Made by a program: the position numbers and the translations under genes. Below are positions 6,574 through 15,231 of a stretch of 64,000 nucleotides of DNA, in pieces. Source of the stretch: Clostridia bacterium (GTDB lineage Bacteria; Bacillota; Clostridia; Oscillospirales; Acutalibacteraceae); assembly GCA_017395425.1 (NCBI GenBank), contig JAFPUM010000054.1, positions 1-64,000 on the forward strand. Reading direction: 5' to 3'. How positions within the stretch are numbered: the first letter of the stretch is position 1; each line of letters starts with the position of its first letter. The notes beneath the pieces were generated by a model. It did not search any database. It was not told where the DNA came from and saw only the letters and a program-made list of their open reading frames with translations.

Positions 6574-9477
6574 ATGCAATGGAACCCCAATGATGTGATA
6601 CACGGCTTCCGTGTGGAATACGCACAGAAGCTCGACGAAATCGGCGCGACGCTGTGGCGCATGACCTATGAAAAAAACGGCGCCGACCTGATCTGGCTCG
6701 AGCGTCCGGACGACAACAAAACCTTTGCCATTACGTTTAAGACCATTCCGAGTGATCACACGGGCGTATTCCATATTCTGGAACACTCCGTCCTGTGCGG
6801 CAGTACCAAGTATCCCACCAAGGAACCCTTTGTGGAGCTGATCAAAAGCTCGATGGCGACCTTCCTCAACGCATTGACCTTCCCGGATAAAACCATGTAT
6901 CCCATTTCCTCGCGCAACCCGCAGGACTATCTCAACCTCATCGACGTGTATATGGACGCGGTGCTGCATCCGCTGAGCATCACCGACCCCCACGCCTTCC
7001 GGCAGGAGGGTTGGCATTATGAGCTGGACAGCGCCGAGGATGATATGATTTGCAACGGCGTGGTTTATAACGAAATGAAGGGCGCGTATGCGTCCCATGA
7101 ATCGGTGCTGGAATTCGAGATCAATCACCAGCTTTTCCCGGATATCTGCTATGGCTTTGAATCGGGCGGTCATCCCGACCACATCACCGAACTGACCTAT
7201 GAGCATTATCTCGCCAATCACCGCCGGTATTATCACCCCTCCAATGCCCGGATTTTCCTCGACGGCGACATCGATACCGACGCGGTGCTCGCTAGGCTGG
7301 ACAGCTTCCTGTGCGACTACGACAAGCTGGACATCGACGCGACCATTCCGCTGCAATCGCCGGTGCATCCGCAGGAACGCACGGCGTATTATGAAGTCGG
7401 TCAGGAGGAAGACCCCGCGAACAAGGGCATTCTGGCGCAGGGCTGGGTGTTCGGCGACTATCGCGATAAGGAGCGCAACGTCGCCTTCTCGGTGCTGGCG
7501 GACGCGCTGGCGTCCTCCAATGAATCCCCTCTGCCCAAGGCGCTGCTGGACAGAGGTCTGGCGGAGGACGTCTATTTCCGCTCGGATTTCGGCGTGCAGC
7601 AGCTCTACGCCTATCTGACGGTGCGTAACGTCTCGCCCGACAAAAAAGACGACATCTGGTCGGTCGTCACCGAAGAACTCACCAAGCTCGCCGACAACGG
7701 TCTGGATCACACCCGGCTTCACAATATCCTCAGCCGCATCGAATTTTCCATCCGCGAGATGGCGTTTGACGGGCTGCCGCGCGGGTTGGCGTTTGCGATT
7801 CTGTCGATGGAAAGCTGGCTCTACGGCGGCGACCCCGCACAGAATCTCTGCTATGACGAACTCTTTACCGCCCTCCACCAAAAAATCGACGAGGGTTGGT
7901 TTGAAACCTTCCTGCGGGACGTGCTGCTGGATAATCCCCACACAGCGAAGGTCTGTCTGCTGCCCTCCCGGACGCTCGGTCAGGAGAAGCGTCTGGCGGA
8001 GCAGAAGCGCCTTGCCGCGGTCAAGGCAGGGATGAGCGCCGGTGAAATCGACACCGTTATGCAGGAATTCCGGACGCTCCGCGCCAGACAGGAAGCCGGT
8101 GACACCCCCGAACAGCTCGCCACCCTTCCCAGACTGTCGCTCAAGGATATCCCCGCCCAGCGAAAAAAGACCGAGCAGCACCTTCACACCGTGGATTCAG
8201 TCACAGTGCTGCACCAGCCGGTGCAGACCAACGGCATCACCTATCTGAATTTTTACTTTTCTCTCGCGGATATGCCGGAAGAAACACTGCAATGCCTCTC
8301 CTTTCTCGCGGTGCTGCTGGGAGAATCCGCCTCCGCCCACTATTCCGCGCTGGAACTCCAAAGCGAATTGCAGGGCAAATTCGGACATTTTTCCGCGTCA
8401 CCTATCACCTTTGCGCCCAATGGACAGACCGACGACGCCACCCCCTATCTCGAAGTCAAGACCGCGCTGCTCGAGAGCCGGAAGGCGGACGCTGTCGCGC
8501 TGCTGGACGAAGTCTTCAATCACTCCGACCTCTCCGACACCCACTTCCTCTACCATATGCTCCGCCAGCACTGCATCGCGTTTGAGCAGAACATCATCAT
8601 GGCAGGCAATTCCTTTGCGGCGCTGCGTGTTTCTTCCGCCAACACCGTCAAGGGTGCGTTGGGTGAACGTATGTCCGGCATCAGCATGTTCCGTTATCTG
8701 CGCCGGCTTGCCGACCATTGGGATACGGAAGGGGAGACCTATGCCAAAAGTTTGCAGGCGCTCTGCGGGACGGTGTTTTCCAAATCGCGTCTCGTGCTGA
8801 GCGTGACCGGCGAATACGATGAGCCGTGGGTGACACAGGTTCTCGGTATCCTTGGCGGACAGCCAATGGGCGCCGGACGCACCTATGCCAAAGCCCCCAA
8901 GCGCAGGGAAGGCTTTATGATCCCGGCGGAAATCGGTTTTGCCGCTAAAGCCGGCAATGCCAATCTGCTCGGCAGCTCTGCCGCCGGTTACAGTCACGTA
9001 GCCGCCAAGCTGCTCACGTTCGACTATATGTGGAACGAAATACGTGTCAAGGGCGGTGCATACGGTACCTCTTTGCGCACCACGACCGGCGGCGATGTGA
9101 CGCTTACGACCTACCGCGACCCCAGTCCGGCAGGTTCGCTGGTATCCTTCGACAAATGCGGTCAGGCGTTGCGGGACTTCTGTGAGAACAACGGCAATGT
9201 GGAACAGTATATCATCAGTACCATCGGCGCAGTGGAACCGCTGCTCACACCCGCTGCCGAAGGAGAACGGGCGGTTGCCATGTACTTTACCGGACTTACC
9301 AATGACGATTTGCAGCGGGAACGCGACGAGATTCTCTCCACCACGTCCGCGCAGCTGACCGCATTCAGCCGCGTACTGGATGAAGTCTGTGCCGCGTCGG
9401 GCGTGTGTGTGATCGGCGGCAAGCTGCCGCTGGACGCCTGCGGCGAGACACTGGAAACCGTCGAAGCATTGGCGTAA
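6574..9477 (+). CDS. M16C family zinc metallopeptidase (presequence-protease-like)
   Basis: A 967-residue protein of the M16C/PreP class, close to the usual length of about 970. The inverted zinc motif HILEH is at residues 67-71, within the classic stretch FHILEHSVLCGS followed by KYPTKEPFVEL and the TFLNALTFPDKTMYP region. Two homologous halves form a clamshell around peptide substrates. There is no signal peptide, so it should act in the cytoplasm on oligopeptides. Start chosen at the ATG at 6574 with GAAAGGA upstream rather than an in-frame GTG inside a heptamer repeat. A strong terminator follows. It is a single-gene unit. Confidence 0.92.
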   Translation: MQWNPNDVIHGFRVEYAQKLDEIGATLWRMTYEKNGADLIWLERPDDNKTFAITFKTIPSDHTGVFHILEHSVLCGSTKYPTKEPFVELIKSSMATFLNALTFPDKTMYPISSRNPQDYLNLIDVYMDAVLHPLSITDPHAFRQEGWHYELDSAEDDMICNGVVYNEMKGAYASHESVLEFEINHQLFPDICYGFESGGHPDHITELTYEHYLANHRRYYHPSNARIFLDGDIDTDAVLARLDSFLCDYDKLDIDATIPLQSPVHPQERTAYYEVGQEEDPANKGILAQGWVFGDYRDKERNVAFSVLADALASSNESPLPKALLDRGLAEDVYFRSDFGVQQLYAYLTVRNVSPDKKDDIWSVVTEELTKLADNGLDHTRLHNILSRIEFSIREMAFDGLPRGLAFAILSMESWLYGGDPAQNLCYDELFTALHQKIDEGWFETFLRDVLLDNPHTAKVCLLPSRTLGQEKRLAEQKRLAAVKAGMSAGEIDTVMQEFRTLRARQEAGDTPEQLATLPRLSLKDIPAQRKKTEQHLHTVDSVTVLHQPVQTNGITYLNFYFSLADMPEETLQCLSFLAVLLGESASAHYSALELQSELQGKFGHFSASPITFAPNGQTDDATPYLEVKTALLESRKADAVALLDEVFNHSDLSDTHFLYHMLRQHCIAFEQNIIMAGNSFAALRVSSANTVKGALGERMSGISMFRYLRRLADHWDTEGETYAKSLQALCGTVFSKSRLVLSVTGEYDEPWVTQVLGILGGQPMGAGRTYAKAPKRREGFMIPAEIGFAAKAGNANLLGSSAAGYSHVAAKLLTFDYMWNEIRVKGGAYGTSLRTTTGGDVTLTTYRDPSPAGSLVSFDKCGQALRDFCENNGNVEQYIISTIGAVEPLLTPAAEGERAVAMYFTGLTNDDLQRERDEILSTTSAQLTAFSRVLDEVCAASGVCVIGGKLPLDACGETLETVEALA

Positions 9478-9509
9478 TATTTTCCCAAAGCTCTTCGATA
9501 CCGTCTCTT

Positions 9510-9549
9510 ACCAGCCGGGTGATAATTCTATCTCATCCGGCTGGTTTTT
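9510..9549 (+). terminator. Terminator after the M16C peptidase gene
   Basis: Stem ACCAGCCGG (9510-9518) with CCGGCTGGT (9537-9545), followed by five Ts. Classic rho-independent form. Confidence 0.85.
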
Positions 9550-9703
9550 GTGCGTTTCAATGGCGTTATTTCTTGTATTATATATGGAAAGTATATTTCC
9601 TTTTCATATGTTTTTGATGAAAAGCCTATTTGGTTTACATAATGAAACCGCGTTTTTCGCACTTTATTCTCAATTTTTTCACAAAAAAGATAAGCCGTTT
9701 CTG

Positions 9704-9732
9704 TTGAATTGCCCGACCGGGTATGATATAAT
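9704..9732 (+). promoter_or_regulatory. SigA promoter upstream of tepA
   Basis: TTGAAT at 9704-9709 and TATAAT at 9727-9732, 17-base spacer. The transcript would begin near 9739, leaving a leader of about 100 bases before the chosen start. The AT-rich stretch between the terminator and this promoter holds no gene. Confidence 0.8.
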
Positions 9733-9845
9733 ATCAGGGTGTGTATAAATGCTTCTGCATCCGCGGATACTATGGATATACTATATTGGTAATGCTGATT
9801 CTTGCAGCATATACTATATCCGGGGAAAAGCGGGGCGAAGCGTTT

Positions 9846-10589
9846 ATGACGGACGAGGAATCTTTCGGAACAGACAGAAAAGACGGCAATGACGAGGACT
9901 GCGAGACAGCGGGCGAAGCTCCCGCGGAGGGATTTACCAGGCAGGAGCTGGATCAGATCGAACAGACCGGCACCATCACCTCCGCGAAGGGAAAGCATAT
10001 CATTCACTGTCTCTCCATTATCGGACAGATCGAAGGGCATCAGGAGCTTCCCGCGCCCAACAAGACCACCAAGTACGAACACATCATGCCACAGCTGGTG
10101 GCAGTGGAAGAGGCGGAGGATATTGAAGGGCTGATCATCCTGCTCAACACGGTGGGGGGAGATGTGGAAGCGGGGCTGGCACTCGCGGAGCTGATTGCCG
10201 GCATGAAAACCCCCACGGTCTCGCTGGTGCTGGGCGGGGGACATTCCATCGGGGTGCCGCTGGCGGTGTCCGCCAGACACTCCTTCATTGTGCCGTCGGC
10301 TACGATGACCATTCATCCGGTTCGTATGAGCGGGCTGGTGCTGGGGGTTCCGCAGACCATGATGTATTTCGAGAAAATGCAGGAGCGCATTTCCCGGTTT
10401 GTGGCTGCCAATTCCCATATGACCGCCGAACGCTTCTGTGAGCTCTCCGCCAACACGGGGGAATTGGTCATGGACATCGGCACGGTGCTGGACGGTCATC
10501 AGGCAGTCGCCGAAGGGCTGATCGACGAGATCGGTTCGCTCAGCCACGCGATTGCCGGTCTGTACCGCATGATCGAAGCAAAAGACTAA
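9846..10589 (+). CDS. tepA: ClpP-fold serine protease, TepA family
   Basis: About 247 residues with a ClpP-like fold. The nucleophile Ser134 sits in GGGHSIGVPLAVS, and IHPVRMSG supplies the catalytic His region. TepA (YmfB) of Bacillus is a cytoplasmic member linked to processing of signal-peptide remnants, and its gene lies beside spoIIIE; here too an FtsK/SpoIIIE gene lies nearby. The ATG at 9846 is chosen because the in-frame GTG at 9741 lies at the predicted transcription start and adds a family-atypical hydrophobic extension. Its SD is weak, so the exact start is uncertain. The N-terminus is acidic. Confidence 0.85.
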   Translation: MTDEESFGTDRKDGNDEDCETAGEAPAEGFTRQELDQIEQTGTITSAKGKHIIHCLSIIGQIEGHQELPAPNKTTKYEHIMPQLVAVEEAEDIEGLIILLNTVGGDVEAGLALAELIAGMKTPTVSLVLGGGHSIGVPLAVSARHSFIVPSATMTIHPVRMSGLVLGVPQTMMYFEKMQERISRFVAANSHMTAERFCELSANTGELVMDIGTVLDGHQAVAEGLIDEIGSLSHAIAGLYRMIEAKD

Positions 10590-10701
10590 GCGTCACGCGT
10601 AAAGGCTCGACTGCCTGTTTTTTCTGTCAGGCGGTCGGGATTTACATAGAAGCCAACCATTTTCAGGTGGAAAAAAAGTGAAAGAAAGAGGTACATAATC
10701 T

Positions 10702-11658
10702 ATGCGTATCTGGGAAGCCATCATTCAAGGCATCGTACAGGGATTGACGGAATTTCTGCCGGTTTCCAGCAGCGGACATCTCTCGCTGGTGCAGCACATT
10801 CTGCCTTCCACGTCGAGCGGCAGCTCTGAGGTGGGCAATCAGACCCTCTCGCTCTTTTTGCATTTCGGCACGCTGTTTGCGGTGTTTATCGTCTATCGGG
10901 AACTGATCTGGAACCTGATTCTGGAATTTTTCCGTATGTGCAAAGATTTCTTTACCGGCAAATTTGTCTGGAAGCTCGACAAGATGAACAAGGAACGCCG
11001 TATGATTCTCTTTGTCTTTGTGGCGTCGGCGTTTGCGATTCTGCTCTTCCTGCCGGTGCTGGGCTGGATGGGACTGGAACTGTCCGACGGCGAAGCGGTC
11101 AAGAGTCTTTCCGACCTTTCCGAGTATTTCTCCAATGACAGCGGCATCATGGCGGAGGGCGTGTTCTTTGTCTTTACCGGCATTATGATTCTGCTCGCGA
11201 CGGTCTTTGATTTCCGCGTCGGCACGGACAAACGGCAGAAGGACGGCGTGCTGACCCTGCGCAACGCCTGCGCGATGGGCATCGGACAGTGCCTTGCCGC
11301 CATGCCGGGCATCAGCCGTTCCGGCACCACCACCACGATGGGTATGCTCACCGGCGCGGAGAAAAACACCGCGCTGGAATTCTCCTTTATCATGGGCATT
11401 CCGGCGATTCTTGCCGCCAATGTGCTGGAAATCAAGGACGTGGAATGGTCGGCGGTGAGCGGTTCGATGATCGCTGCGATGATCGTGGGGGTCATCGTGT
11501 CCGCCGTGGTGGGCGTGCTTGCCATCAAGCTGCTCAAATGGCTGGTTTCCAATGACAAATTCCAGTATTTCGGCTATTACTGTCTGGTACTGGGCGTGAT
11601 CGTGATCATTCTCGCCACCATTGAAAACGTCACCGACGTGAGATTCTCGCTGGGCTGA
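10702..11658 (+). CDS. uppP: Undecaprenyl-diphosphatase UppP (BacA family)
   Basis: A 318-residue polytopic membrane enzyme that dephosphorylates undecaprenyl diphosphate to recycle the lipid carrier of cell-wall synthesis. Diagnostic motifs are present: the QGIVQGLTEFLPVSSSGHL stretch near the N-terminus and the GIGQCLAAMPGISRSGTT stretch in the middle, with the conserved Glu, Ser, His and Arg. It is slightly longer than the usual 270 residues because of a loop around residues 35-50 and an expanded cytoplasmic loop around 90-150. Loss of activity raises bacitracin sensitivity in other bacteria. A 110-base gap separates it from tepA. Confidence 0.95.
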   Translation: MRIWEAIIQGIVQGLTEFLPVSSSGHLSLVQHILPSTSSGSSEVGNQTLSLFLHFGTLFAVFIVYRELIWNLILEFFRMCKDFFTGKFVWKLDKMNKERRMILFVFVASAFAILLFLPVLGWMGLELSDGEAVKSLSDLSEYFSNDSGIMAEGVFFVFTGIMILLATVFDFRVGTDKRQKDGVLTLRNACAMGIGQCLAAMPGISRSGTTTTMGMLTGAEKNTALEFSFIMGIPAILAANVLEIKDVEWSAVSGSMIAAMIVGVIVSAVVGVLAIKLLKWLVSNDKFQYFGYYCLVLGVIVIILATIENVTDVRFSLG

Positions 11659-11680
11659 GCATCCCATCCGCCGCTATCCG

Positions 11681-11722
11681 TTTGAGGCACTTAACGCCGT
11701 AACACTGCGTGAGTGCCTCAAA
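11681..11722 (+). terminator. Hairpin after uppP
   Basis: Perfect 11-bp inverted repeat TTTGAGGCACT/AGTGCCTCAAA (11681-11691 and 11712-11722) with a 20-base loop, followed by a T-rich but interrupted tail. Probable terminator ahead of ftsK. Confidence 0.65.
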
Positions 11723-11772
11723 TTTGTGTTTGGCGGCTCACCTCATTTACGGAAAGGGTATTTTGGATTCAC

Positions 11773-14700
11773 ATGGCACAAGCGAAAACCACCCGCCGGA
11801 AGGGTCGCAGCCCTTCGGCAAAACGTAAGACCGGCACCGCTTCCCGCGGGAGAACCGGCAGAAATTTTTCAAAAAACCGCCGGAAAGCAGGCAGCCGTCG
11901 GCGCCGTCGGCGCGTAACCGGCGGCATGAGACGATTTTTGGGCAGCGTGGGGGAGGCTTGTTCCTCCGCGTTCCGCGCTGTGGGCGACGGGGTCGCGGCG
12001 CTGCATGACCGCCTCTGGTGCCGGGACGAGGCGGAAGCATTACCGCCCTCCCGCGCCAAATCTCCCGGCAAACGGCGCGGGCAATCGGGAAAGGAGAGAA
12101 GAACCATGGCGGATGAAGAAGAGAACGAGGTAAAATCGGCAGATACGGCAGAAGCGGAGGATTTGGGCGGCGCAAGCGATGACGCGGAAGAGGTCAGCTG
12201 GAACCAGCAGTTGTCTTCCATTATCTTCGGTGTGCTGTCGCTGCTGATGCTCGCCCTGATCGTCTTTCCGGGCGAGCATTTCTGGACGGTTCTGCACAAT
12301 TTTATTTTCGGCATTCTGGGCAACATGGCGATTTTCTGGAATGCGCTGCTGGTGTATTCAGGCTATATGTTTGCCAAACAGAAGGGCGCCATGCGGATTC
12401 TCGAAATCACGCGCGGTGCGGCAGGCATCCTGATCACCATCGACGTGATGACGTACATTCTGATTCAGTCCAACGGCTATCGCACGGTGGAGCATGATCT
12501 TGCCTATGATATGCTGGCTCTGATCGGGCAAATCTATGAGGACGGCAGACATCTGGGCGGCACCGGTCTGATCGGGGGACTGATGGGAGAAATCCTGCTG
12601 GCGATTGTGGGCAAGATGGGCGGCGTGATACTCTGCGCGCTGGCGCTCTTCGGACTGTCCATGCTGATTTCCCACACCACGCCGGTCGCCCTGATCGAGA
12701 CCGTGAGAAGCACGGTGCGGCGCGGCTGGCGTATCTCCACCGCGATGTTCCGGGAGGAACTGCCGCAATACGTCCGCTCGCTGTTCGTGGATGACGACGA
12801 AGCGGTGATCAGCTTTGCGGACGACGGGGAGACGGAGGAAGACGAAGCGTCACAGGAACATCCGCCCGCACCCGACGATATTTTCGTCTTCACAGACGAA
12901 GACCCCGGGGAAGCCTTGCCGCCTGTGGCGGAGGGGGAGGAACCCTCCGCGCCGGATTCCATTCTGGAACAGAGCATCGGCGACGTGATGCAGAACCTCG
13001 CCGCCAGGGTGAAGGGCAAAAAGAAAAAACCGGCGGAGGTCATTCGGGAAGAGCAGGAAGCGATCTCCCAAGCCATCGAAGAAGCGGCACTTTCCGAAAC
13101 CGACGCGGAGGAGGAACCGGCGTATCAGTTCCCCGGTCTGAAGCTGCTGATTGCGCCCAAAAACACAGGCGATACCGACACCGAGCAGGAAATCAAGGAA
13201 ACCGCCGACAAACTCATTACCACCCTCGAAGAATACGGCGTGAAGGCTTCCGTATCGGATATCCGACACGGTCCCACCGTCACGCGCTATGAGATCACCC
13301 CCGCGCCCGGCGTGAAAATCAACAAAATCACCAATCTCGCCAGCGATATCGCGCTGCGGCTGGCGGCACAGTCGATTCGCATCGAAGCGCCGATTCCCGG
13401 CAAGTCCGCCGTGGGCATCGAAATCCCCAACAAAAACAAGCAGATGGTGCGTATCCGTGAGATACTCGGCTCGCCGGAATTTGCCAATGCCAAAGGATCA
13501 CTGACCGTGGCACTCGGCAAGGACATCGAGGGACATATTGTACTTTGTGACCTCTCGGAAATGCCGCATCTGCTCATCGCGGGTTCCACCGGTTCGGGTA
13601 AATCGGTCTGTGTCAATTCCATTCTCATGAGTATTCTCTACAAATACGCGCCCTCCGAAGTGCGCATGGTGCTCATCGACCCCAAATCCGTCGAATTCGA
13701 TATGTACAACGGCATTCCCCATCTGCTGGTGCCGGTAGTGTGCGAACCCAAAAAGGCAGCGGGCGCACTGCAATGGGCGGTGAGCGAAATGCTCAAGCGC
13801 TACGGTATGCTCAAGGAGCACGGCGTGAGAAACATCGCCAATTACAACCGGCTGGCGGAGGAAACCGGCGAATTCGAGAAGATGTGCCGCATTGTGATTG
13901 TGATCGACGAAATGGCGGATCTGATGATCGCCGCGCCCAAGGAAGTGGAGGATTCCATCGGACGGCTGGCGGCGATGGCGCGTGCGGCGGGTATGTACAT
14001 GATTCTTGCCACCCAGCGCCCGTCGGTAGACGTCATTACCGGCACCATCAAAAACAATATCCCCAGCCGCATCGCGTTTGCGGTTCCCACGCAGGTTGAC
14101 TCCCGTACCATTCTGGACGTGAGCGGCGCGGAAAACCTGATCGGCTACGGCGATATGCTGTACCATCCCATGACCTCCAACAAGCACACCCGTGTGCAGG
14201 GCTGTTTTGTGGACGATGTGGAGGTCAACCGCGTCATCCGCTTCATCAAGCAGAACGGCAGCGCGGAGTATGACGACAGCGTTGCCGACGAAATCGAGCG
14301 GCATTCGCTGGACGGCGCTCCCTCCGATAACGGCGCCGATTTTGAAGGCAAGGACGAACATTTCGACAAGGCGGTGGAGATTGTCACCGAGGCGGGACAG
14401 GCGTCCGCCTCACTGCTCCAGCGGCGGCTGGGCGTGGGATATGCCCGCGCGGGGCGGATTGTGGATCAGTTGGAAGAACAGGGCATTATCGGACCCTTTG
14501 AAGGCTCCAAGCCGCGCGCCGTACTGATTACTCATACCCAATGGCTGGAAATGACCATGAGCAAAATGCCCGCCGGTCGGAATGACCCGCTCATCCGCAG
14601 TCACAGCGAATTCGCCGCCCAGACGCTCCACAACGATCACGAGGAAATCGCCGCCCGACAGTCCGAATTCTTTAACGCGGACGAGTCGGAGGACGAATAC

Positions 14701-15222
14701 GCCGCGTTGACCGATATGCGGGAACCCGATGAACCGACCGACGACGATGTGCCATGGGACGAAGATTCTGACACAGAGGAAGTCCTGCCGGAAGCCGAAC
14801 CGGAGACGGAACCCGAACCGGAGACGGAACCCGAACCGGAGACGGAACCCGAAGTGGAAGTGGAAGTCCTGCCCGAGCCGGAAGCGCTTCCCGCCGTGGA
14901 AATAGAAACCAATCCGGCAGATGAGAATACGGAAAGCGATACACCCATCCGGGATTTCGTTTCCTTCCTGACGGAATCAGAAAGCGGCGGTTCCTTCTCT
15001 GAGGACACGCCGCGCGTGAGGGATTTCACCATGTTCTTCGACGATGACCAAGACAGCACGGCGCCGCGTGAGCAACCGGACGAAGTGCCGAACCCCGCCC
15101 CCGCGGAGCATCCTGCTTCACCGCCTGTGCGTGACCTGACACAGTTCTTTGACGATGACGAGGAATCGTATGATGACATTCTGTCCGCTTCATGGGTCAG
15201 GCGGCTGGACGATTCGGAATGA
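11773..15222 (+). CDS. ftsK: FtsK/SpoIIIE family DNA translocase
   Basis: About 1149 residues: a very basic N-terminus (to about 110), a membrane domain of about four helices (about 145-300), an acidic linker, then the motor. Walker A GSTGSGKS lies near residue 605 and Walker B IVIVIDEMADLM about 100 residues later. A winged-helix gamma domain (HFDKAVEIV to PRAVLI) follows near 860-925. It pumps chromosomal DNA through the division or sporulation septum. Unusually, a further acidic tail of about 215 residues follows gamma, with Glu-Pro repeats and three RDF-type motifs. An internal ATG at 12106 has a much stronger SD (GGAAAGGAGA) and may be the true or a second start, removing the basic extension. 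Whether it serves division or sporulation cannot be told. Confidence 0.93.
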   Translation: MAQAKTTRRKGRSPSAKRKTGTASRGRTGRNFSKNRRKAGSRRRRRRVTGGMRRFLGSVGEACSSAFRAVGDGVAALHDRLWCRDEAEALPPSRAKSPGKRRGQSGKERRTMADEEENEVKSADTAEAEDLGGASDDAEEVSWNQQLSSIIFGVLSLLMLALIVFPGEHFWTVLHNFIFGILGNMAIFWNALLVYSGYMFAKQKGAMRILEITRGAAGILITIDVMTYILIQSNGYRTVEHDLAYDMLALIGQIYEDGRHLGGTGLIGGLMGEILLAIVGKMGGVILCALALFGLSMLISHTTPVALIETVRSTVRRGWRISTAMFREELPQYVRSLFVDDDEAVISFADDGETEEDEASQEHPPAPDDIFVFTDEDPGEALPPVAEGEEPSAPDSILEQSIGDVMQNLAARVKGKKKKPAEVIREEQEAISQAIEEAALSETDAEEEPAYQFPGLKLLIAPKNTGDTDTEQEIKETADKLITTLEEYGVKASVSDIRHGPTVTRYEITPAPGVKINKITNLASDIALRLAAQSIRIEAPIPGKSAVGIEIPNKNKQMVRIREILGSPEFANAKGSLTVALGKDIEGHIVLCDLSEMPHLLIAGSTGSGKSVCVNSILMSILYKYAPSEVRMVLIDPKSVEFDMYNGIPHLLVPVVCEPKKAAGALQWAVSEMLKRYGMLKEHGVRNIANYNRLAEETGEFEKMCRIVIVIDEMADLMIAAPKEVEDSIGRLAAMARAAGMYMILATQRPSVDVITGTIKNNIPSRIAFAVPTQVDSRTILDVSGAENLIGYGDMLYHPMTSNKHTRVQGCFVDDVEVNRVIRFIKQNGSAEYDDSVADEIERHSLDGAPSDNGADFEGKDEHFDKAVEIVTEAGQASASLLQRRLGVGYARAGRIVDQLEEQGIIGPFEGSKPRAVLITHTQWLEMTMSKMPAGRNDPLIRSHSEFAAQTLHNDHEEIAARQSEFFNADESEDEYAALTDMREPDEPTDDDVPWDEDSDTEEVLPEAEPETEPEPETEPEPETEPEVEVEVLPEPEALPAVEIETNPADENTESDTPIRDFVSFLTESESGGSFSEDTPRVRDFTMFFDDDQDSTAPREQPDEVPNPAPAEHPASPPVRDLTQFFDDDEESYDDILSASWVRRLDDSE
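14800..14853. repeat. 18-bp tandem repeat inside ftsK tail
   Basis: Three exact copies of CCGGAGACGGAACCCGAA encode the Glu-Pro-Glu-Thr repeats of the FtsK C-terminal tail. In-frame repeats of this type can change copy number between strains. Confidence 0.9.
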
Positions 15223-15231
15223 GGTGAAGGA

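Noticed and set aside
6031..8187. A 718-codon open frame on the minus strand
   Set aside because: It lies opposite the M16C peptidase gene and the repeat region, has no family features and arises from the codon bias of the real genes. Similar long antisense frames at 15241-17124, 54442-56034 and 56639-57925 were rejected for the same reason.
9741..9845. N-terminal hydrophobic extension of TepA starting at a GTG
   Set aside because: The GTG coincides with the predicted transcription start and lacks an SD, and TepA proteins are cytoplasmic without such a segment.
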